This document shows, one piece after another, positions 59,873 through 64,000 of a stretch of DNA of 64,000 bases. Made by a program: the position numbers and the translations under genes. Source of the DNA: Mesorhizobium sp. B2-1-1 (GTDB taxonomy: Bacteria > Pseudomonadota > Alphaproteobacteria > Rhizobiales > Rhizobiaceae); NCBI RefSeq assembly GCF_006442975.2, contig NZ_CP083954.1:4905501-4969500 (forward strand), given 5' to 3'. Each line of letters begins with the position of its first letter. Positions within the stretch are counted from its first letter, which is position 1. The notes beneath the pieces are model-generated. The model worked only from the letters and a program-made list of their open reading frames with translations, ran no database searches and was not told the DNA's origin.

Positions 59873-60231
59873 CAAGCTCCCGGAATGCGTCCGATGACAT
59901 GGTCGCGCAGCCAGTCCTGCCAGGCGAAGATCGAGGTTTCGCGCACATCGATATCGAACTGGATGTCGACGCCTATGTCCTGGACCTTCTTCCAGGCGAT
60001 CCGGTGCGGCTTGCGATGGCGTTTGCCGCCCCACGCTGCCGCGAGCTGCGTCATCCAACGCCCTGGCCGTACGCCGAGGCGACGCGCCAAGGTGACGGAG
60101 CCGAGCTCGACCGCGATGATCCTCGGCGGCTTGCCCGGCCGCAACTCCGCCACCAGCCCGTCGATCTTGCCGATCTTGACCTGTTCGCGGTCGACGATCT
60201 GCTTGTCGAGGATGTCGCGCAGCAAATCCAT
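59872..60231 (-). CDS. PRC-barrel-like/MgtE-N-associated type protein
   Basis: A 119-residue protein (MDLLRDILDKQIVDREQVKIGKIDGLVAELRPGKPPRIIAVELGSVTLARRLG...). The pattern of a residual PRC-barrel (DREQVKIGKIDGLVAEL) repeats later (KKVQDIGVDIQFDIDVRETSIFAWQDWLRDHVIGRIPG). Start and stop overlap the neighbouring genes as TGATG on both sides, so translation is coupled to the Nramp-like transporter. I infer a regulatory or accessory subunit. Confidence 0.75.
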   Translation of the reverse strand: MDLLRDILDKQIVDREQVKIGKIDGLVAELRPGKPPRIIAVELGSVTLARRLGVRPGRWMTQLAAAWGGKRHRKPHRIAWKKVQDIGVDIQFDIDVRETSIFAWQDWLRDHVIGRIPGA

Positions 60232-61451
60232 CACGTGCCTCCGAATATCTGCAGGGGAATGGTCACCACGGCGAGCACGAAACCAAGCCCGATGATGAAG
60301 ATCACCGCGGCATTCGAGACAATGCCGTTGCGGTGCTCGCCGACATAGCGCTTGTCGTTCAGCAGGAAAAGGAAAGGAATTACCGTCAGCGGCAGGCTGG
60401 CGGCGGTCAGCGCCATGGAAAAAATGGTGAGCTTCAGCGGATCGAGCCCAAGCATGATGGGGATGGCGGCCAGAAACAATGATACCGTGTAGACGGCACT
60501 GAAGCCAGGATCGTCGCGTGGCTTGAGGTTTTCGCCCCAGTTCCATCCAAACCCTTGCGCCACCAGATAAGCCTGTTGCAGCCCAACCTCGAGTGCGGCG
60601 CCGAAGCAAGCGATGGCGAGCGAGGCAACGAACAGGACGAACCCCCAGAAGCCGAATATCGGGATCAGCATCAACGGTAATTGATGATAGTCGTCGACCT
60701 GATCGATGCCGTGCGTTGCAAGCACGAGCGCGGCCACCATCAAGACGCCGATCGAAATGGTGCCGCCAAAGGCCATGCCCAGTCCGGCGATGGCCCGATT
60801 GGTTCCGAGATAGCTTCTGTCCCACTGGTCCTCGATCGCCCCCGAGGAATAGAACATGAACAGGTAAGGCGATATCGAAGCGCCAAGGATGCTGACCGCC
60901 ATGAACCAGTAACTCGCCGCATCATGGGTCGGCAGTGTAGGCACCGCGCCGGACGCGACAGCTGTCCAATCGGGCTTCAGCATCATCGCTGCGACCACGA
61001 AGCACAGCGTCACGAGGCCGAGTATCGACACGCCTTTCTCGATCAGCCCGAACGTGCCTTTCCACAGCAACAGCCATGCCATCAAAGCCACGGGTAAAGC
61101 CCACCATTGAAAGCCAATGCCGGTGGCAAGTTCGAGCGCGATGGCAACACCACCGATCTCGGCGGACAGCACCATGAAATTGACCAGCAGGGCGGCAAGC
61201 AATGGCCATAGCGAAACGTTGAAGCCAAATCGTTCCCGGATCCCGTCAGAGATCGTGTGATGGCTCACGGCGGCAAACCGGCCGGCCATCTCGACCAGAA
61301 AAATGATGCAGATGGTGCCGAGAACCACCGCCCAGATCAGCTGAAACCCGAAGGTCGCACCTGCCTGGGCTGCCGTCGCCATCGATCCGACTTCCAGGAA
61401 GCCGCCAACACTGGTGACGATGCCCAGCGATATTTCCAGGAGCTTCTTCAT
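60231..61451 (-). CDS. Nramp-related transporter with non-canonical metal-site motifs
   Basis: A 406-residue membrane protein with about 11 transmembrane helices and overall Nramp pattern. The helix-1 motif that in metal-ion Nramps reads DPGNxATDIQAG is here EVGSMATAAQAG (20-31). The helix-6 MPH motif is replaced by ISPY (193-196). Both metal-binding residues are therefore changed, arguing against ordinary Mn/Fe transport. It overlaps the lipoprotein stop (ATGA) and the following PRC-like gene (TGATG). Substrate unknown: Mg, another cation or an organic solute are possible. Confidence 0.82.
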   Translation of the reverse strand: MKKLLEISLGIVTSVGGFLEVGSMATAAQAGATFGFQLIWAVVLGTICIIFLVEMAGRFAAVSHHTISDGIRERFGFNVSLWPLLAALLVNFMVLSAEIGGVAIALELATGIGFQWWALPVALMAWLLLWKGTFGLIEKGVSILGLVTLCFVVAAMMLKPDWTAVASGAVPTLPTHDAASYWFMAVSILGASISPYLFMFYSSGAIEDQWDRSYLGTNRAIAGLGMAFGGTISIGVLMVAALVLATHGIDQVDDYHQLPLMLIPIFGFWGFVLFVASLAIACFGAALEVGLQQAYLVAQGFGWNWGENLKPRDDPGFSAVYTVSLFLAAIPIMLGLDPLKLTIFSMALTAASLPLTVIPFLFLLNDKRYVGEHRNGIVSNAAVIFIIGLGFVLAVVTIPLQIFGGT

Positions 61452-61909
61452 GGCTTCGGCGCGAAATATCTGAAGTAAGCGGCGGCCAGGGAGCGCGTGG
61501 CCGTCCGAATATCTTCCTGAGCCTCCTGCACTTGCGGGCGGCGGTCCGCTTGCACTCCCGCCTGGGCGCGGTTCACCGCGATCGACAGGTCCTTGACCGC
61601 CTCCGCCAACGCAGCCTGCTCGGCAGGTTCAGCCGTAGTGGCCGATCGGATCTTCGCGTCGATATCGGCCAGTGTCGTGCCGGCCGATTGCAGCGTGCCC
61701 GAAGCATATTTGGAAGGGGCAGCTCCCGCCGCCCAGGCATCAAGCGTCATTGATACGGTCTGCGCCGTCGAGGCGGCAGTTCGGGATTGCTGTTCGATCT
61801 GGTCCGAGGACGAGCACGCGGTCGACATGGCCATGAGCAACAGCAGGCATGCGCTGTTGCGGCCAAGGCGACGGCCGCTAAGAATTAGATCCGGCGTTGG
61901 ACCCGCCAC
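61448..61909 (-). CDS. Small lipoprotein
   Basis: A 153-residue protein with a lipoprotein signal: basic N-terminus, hydrophobic NSACLLLLMAM and lipobox STAC before SSSDQIEQQ, so lipid attachment at the Cys is expected. The rest is helical (SRTAASTAQTVSMTLDAWAAG ... AEAVKDLSIAVNRAQAG). GTG 61909 follows GGGAGG by 8 bases; the long in-frame extension upstream has no protein-like character. It overlaps the Nramp-like start and is the first gene of that operon. Confidence 0.75.
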   Translation of the reverse strand: MAGPTPDLILSGRRLGRNSACLLLLMAMSTACSSSDQIEQQSRTAASTAQTVSMTLDAWAAGAAPSKYASGTLQSAGTTLADIDAKIRSATTAEPAEQAALAEAVKDLSIAVNRAQAGVQADRRPQVQEAQEDIRTATRSLAAAYFRYFAPKP

Positions 61910-62070
61910 ACGAATGACCTCCCCCACCAACGAAAACCATGTTCGGCGTAAGTTTTGATCTAGCGCGCCCGCCCTCCCCGTCAACCGAGGCCACGATCGA
62001 GCCCAGCACGGAGTGCAAGTCTGTCGGCCGCGGCAGGTGCCAAGCGGCAGCGACGGGGACCAGCTCGAGC

Positions 62071-62095
62071 GGAACAAAGGATCGGCAATCGGATT
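62071..62095 (+). promoter_or_regulatory. Possible EcfG-type promoter (ATT variant)
   Basis: GGAAC (62071-62075), 17 bases, ATT (62093-62095), 80 bases before the 44-residue protein gene. Fits GGAAC-N18-TT. Confidence 0.4.
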
Positions 62096-62174
62096 AACGA
62101 GGAGTCGGGCGGTTCGACTTCCATCCTGATCGCCGCGCCGCCCGAACGATCGACTGGCAGGGAAGGACCCCTCG

Positions 62175-62309
62175 ATGCCCCGTCTCATTGCCTGGATAGC
62201 CATCGTGGTGATTGTGCTTGTCGCGGCTTGGATATGGTTCGGGCGCGATACATCGGGCAGCGGGGGCGGCAGCCAGCCGGCGCCTCACGCGATAGACCAG
62301 AACGGGTAG
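62175..62309 (+). CDS. 44-residue single-helix membrane protein
   Basis: MPRLIAWIAIVVIVLVAAWI continues to WFGRD, then a Gly/Ser-rich tail ending HAIDQNG before TAG. GGAAGGA precedes ATG 62175 at about 7-base spacing. A possible stress promoter lies upstream. It is very short but resembles the other tiny membrane proteins of this island in style. Function unknown. Confidence 0.6.
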   Translation: MPRLIAWIAIVVIVLVAAWIWFGRDTSGSGGGSQPAPHAIDQNG

Positions 62310-62310
62310 T

Positions 62311-62547
62311 TCAGTCTGGATGATCCTGCTCGGCGGCGCTCCGGGTGCGCTCGGCTTTGTACTCGTGGATCAGGCCCAGAATCTGAGCCTTGACCGTCTC
62401 GCGCGCCTCAGGTTGGACGAAAGGCATCAGCCGTTCGACAATTTCGCCGACCGTCTGCGGGAGATCCGCGGCGGAATCGGTGAGCTGGCTGCCATGTTCG
62501 TAGACATTGTCCGTCAATTTCTTGTCGAGGTCGGATAGAAATCCCAT
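62311..62547 (-). CDS. Small helical hypothetical protein
   Basis: A 78-residue soluble protein (MGFLSDLDKKLTDNVYEHGSQLTDSAADLPQTVGEIVERLMPFVQPEARETVKAQILGLIHEYKAERTRS...), predicted all-helical. GGGGAG precedes ATG 62547; longer in-frame starts lack support. A GGAAC-N19-TT site lies upstream. No family recognised. Confidence 0.65.
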   Translation of the reverse strand: MGFLSDLDKKLTDNVYEHGSQLTDSAADLPQTVGEIVERLMPFVQPEARETVKAQILGLIHEYKAERTRSAAEQDHPD

Positions 62548-62583
62548 CGTCGCACTCCCCATCGCTGCCATGCCCGCTCTCTC

Positions 62584-62609
62584 AATGGCTCGCCCGACAG
62601 AAATGTTCC
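62584..62609 (-). promoter_or_regulatory. Weak EcfG-type promoter candidate
   Basis: Minus-strand GGAAC, 19 bases, TT, upstream of the 62547 gene. It fits the broad RpoE2-type spacing only. Confidence 0.35.
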
Positions 62610-62684
62610 GCACAACGATCCTGGCATTGCAGACCGGCTGGATTCCGATGCCAGTGGCCGGAGGAGTGTCGCTGCGCGATCACG

Positions 62685-63287
62685 TCAACGCAATGTCGTC
62701 TGGCCCGGATCCCCTCGCCTGGCCTTCGACGGGATCAGTTTCCCGGCATTGGCCCGCAATCCCCTGACGAGCTCTTCCAGATAGGGAAGCAGTTCGAAAA
62801 TCAGGATCACGGCCATCACGCAGGCAATGTAGGTCACCGGCAGCTGCTCCGATTTCCAGACAAGTTCGAAGCGCGCGGTTTCCGTCCCCGCCCCGAACAA
62901 GGCGAGGAACTGTCCCCAGTGGAGGGAAATGACGCTGACCAGCCCCATCAGCGGGATCATCTCCAGGAAGCTGTGAACGTGCTGCTCGATCGGCGTGACG
63001 GTGCGGGCGGTGGTGGCGTAGCTGACGTCCCACATCGCTGTCGCCTCGTGGACGAAGAAGGTGACGATCATGATGAGAATGATGAGAGCATTCACGTCAA
63101 GAAACATGGCGGCCAGCAAAGGTATTCCGACCTCGGCGAACATCAGAAGGTGGATCAACGACTCCTTGGCGCCTGTCGTCGATTCGATGTGAGAGGCGCG
63201 ATGGCAGATCCAGTCGGCAAATCCGGCGGCCAACCAGACCGGCAGCAGGAAATACATCAAGATCAGCACGGTAGGATCTGACAGCAT
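62685..63287 (-). CDS. Integral membrane protein with His/Glu clusters
   Basis: A 200-residue protein with about five transmembrane helices. His and Glu residues recur in a metal-enzyme-like pattern: H29-X3-H33 (HRASH), E42-X3-H46 (ESLIH), H80-E81 (HEA) and E101-X-H103-X-H105-X3-E109 (EQHVHSFLE). This resembles the histidine boxes of membrane diiron oxygenases (desaturases/hydroxylases), though spacing is not canonical. AAAGGATG precedes ATG 63287. Function unknown. Confidence 0.72.
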   Translation of the reverse strand: MLSDPTVLILMYFLLPVWLAAGFADWICHRASHIESTTGAKESLIHLLMFAEVGIPLLAAMFLDVNALIILIMIVTFFVHEATAMWDVSYATTARTVTPIEQHVHSFLEMIPLMGLVSVISLHWGQFLALFGAGTETARFELVWKSEQLPVTYIACVMAVILIFELLPYLEELVRGLRANAGKLIPSKARRGDPGQTTLR

Positions 63288-63321
63288 GACATCCTTTCGC
63301 GCGGGATCCCGTTCGAGGTCG

Positions 63322-63540
63322 CTACTGCTGCCCCGGCATTTCGGTGTTTTCCTGGGGATTTTTCCGGACACCCGCGGCTGGCGAAGTATCCGTCGGCGCG
63401 TTACCGCCCCGGTTCTGTTCAGGCGCCCGCTTCAGTGGCGAGGTATGCCAGCCCATGTCGGCATAGAGAAATCCTATGAGGAAGCCGATGATGATGATGG
63501 CGGCTATCACGAGCGAAAGCACTGCATTGCGTCGCACCAT
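63322..63540 (-). CDS. 72-residue membrane protein
   Basis: MVRRNAVLSLVIAAIIIIGF continues as a transmembrane helix, then a short conserved-looking YADMGWHTSPL and a polar tail. GGGAG precedes ATG 63540. A good GGAAC-N17-GTT promoter lies upstream. Function unknown. Confidence 0.68.
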   Translation of the reverse strand: MVRRNAVLSLVIAAIIIIGFLIGFLYADMGWHTSPLKRAPEQNRGGNAPTDTSPAAGVRKNPQENTEMPGQQ

Positions 63541-63563
63541 TGCCAGGCTCCCTTCCCAAGCCG

Positions 63564-63588
63564 AACAGCCGATCACGAAAATAGTTCC
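63564..63588 (-). promoter_or_regulatory. EcfG/RpoE2-type promoter for the 63540 gene
   Basis: Minus-strand GGAAC (63588-63584), 17 bases, GTT (63566-63564), about 24 bases before the ATG. Confidence 0.72.
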
Positions 63589-63665
63589 ACGACCGGCCGC
63601 GATCACTCCTCGGTCGCGTCGGCTTCGACCCGCAAGATTCGACCCCAACTCTGCACGGAGCCGCG

Positions 63666-63690
63666 GGAACAATCGGTGACGGGCGAGGTT
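63666..63690 (+). promoter_or_regulatory. EcfG/RpoE2-type promoter for the FdhF/YdeP-like gene
   Basis: GGAAC (63666-63670), 17 bases, GTT (63688-63690), 29 bases before ATG 63719 and divergent from the promoter at 63564-63588. Confidence 0.75.
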
Positions 63691-63718
63691 CGGTATCGGT
63701 TCTTCAAGGACGATCTCG

Positions 63719-64000
63719 ATGAAACCTGCCGTAACCGACCGTATTGAAACAAAAAAATACAACCATCCCACAGGCGGATGGGGATCCCTGAGGTCATTGG
63801 TCCGCAAGGCATACGGCGAAGGCCTGCTGATGTCGGGCATATGGAGCACGCTGCTCAAGCAGAACAAAGCCGATGGCTACATGTGCGTTTCCTGTTCATG
63901 GGCCAAGCCGGCCGATCCGCGGCCCTTCGAGTTCTGCGAAAATGGCGCGAAGGCGACCATGTGGGATCAGACGAAGCTGCGTTGCGGCCCCGATTTCTTC
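63719..64000 (+). CDS. FdhF/YdeP-family molybdopterin oxidoreductase, N-terminal part
   Basis: The gene runs off the right edge; the first 94 codons are visible and open. MKPAVTDRIETKKYNHPTGG is followed by WGSLRSLVRKAYGEG, then DGYMCVSCSWAKP (C56, C59) and FEFCENGAKATMWDQTK (C73). The DG-x-C-x-x-C-x-W and EFCENG pattern is typical of the start of FdhF/YdeP-type putative formate-dehydrogenase-like molybdoenzymes, linked in enterobacteria to acid and stress tolerance. AAGGA precedes ATG 63719. A stress-type promoter lies 29 bases upstream. Confidence 0.82.
   Translation, partial: MKPAVTDRIETKKYNHPTGGWGSLRSLVRKAYGEGLLMSGIWSTLLKQNKADGYMCVSCSWAKPADPRPFEFCENGAKATMWDQTKLRCGPDFF

Overview
This is a GC-rich alphaproteobacterial chromosome segment, most likely from Mesorhizobium or a close Phyllobacteriaceae/Rhizobiales relative. 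The basis is gene content (many ABC sugar importers, GntR/FCD regulators, SDR dehydrogenases, DUF1236/DUF2934/DUF892/PRC-barrel stress genes), GGAAC-N17-GTT promoters of the alphaproteobacterial general stress response, and a rhizobial-type hairpin repeat near 14.85 kb. No tRNA, rRNA, IS element or CRISPR was seen. The genus is an inference.

0-4.8 kb: end of an SMP-30 lactonase gene, an SDR, a GntR regulator, a histidine-ammonia-lyase-like protein that lacks the Ala-Ser-Gly triad needed for the MIO cofactor, and an aspartyl/asparaginyl beta-hydroxylase-family oxygenase. 4.9-13.2 kb: a KTSC gene, then a ribose-type ABC importer (ATPase, two permeases, binding protein) divergent from a GntR gene and followed by an altronate-dehydratase-type enzyme and an SDR. 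Three promoter regions here share one AT-rich operator-like sequence. 13.3-16.2 kb: a membrane protein, a frameshifted LysR gene, a tartrate/D-malate-type dehydrogenase and a dehydrogenase remnant.

16.2-28.6 kb holds the most interesting system. A leftward cluster encodes two Rieske-less mononuclear-iron oxygenase subunits, a Rieske-ferredoxin reductase fusion, a GST-like protein, glutathione-dependent formaldehyde dehydrogenase and S-formylglutathione hydrolase. This matches the NdmC/NdmD/NdmE N-demethylase architecture of caffeine-degrading Pseudomonas, but with two different catalytic subunits and its own formaldehyde disposal. Divergently, a GntR gene leads a complete BMP-type (nucleoside/purine class) ABC importer. 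The inferred job is uptake and oxidative N-demethylation of an N-methylated purine-like or other heterocyclic compound.

28.6-45.9 kb: a leftward run of about 13 genes combines a cytosolic solute-binding-like protein, an IclR regulator, a ribose-type ABC importer, an SDR, a CaiB/BaiF CoA-transferase, an enoyl-CoA hydratase, an aldose-1-epimerase-like protein, a fused ketoacid CoA-transferase and an SMP-30 lactonase. This suggests a sugar-derived route that passes through CoA thioesters. Next to it are two mannonate-dehydratase (UxuA) family genes, a GntR regulator and an SDR. A bidirectional hairpin terminator closes the catabolic half.

46-64 kb is a general-stress island of mostly small genes: DUF1236 proteins (one with a 14-copy 36-bp coding repeat), a single-domain response regulator, a Crp/Fnr regulator, an HWE histidine kinase, DUF2934, a phosphoribosyltransferase-erythromycin-esterase fusion, a hydrolase, DUF892, DUF6496, PEBP, DUF4142 and PRC-barrel proteins, an unusual Nramp-like transporter, and the start of an FdhF/YdeP-type molybdoenzyme. 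At least ten good EcfG/RpoE2-type promoters were read directly, plus weaker variants.
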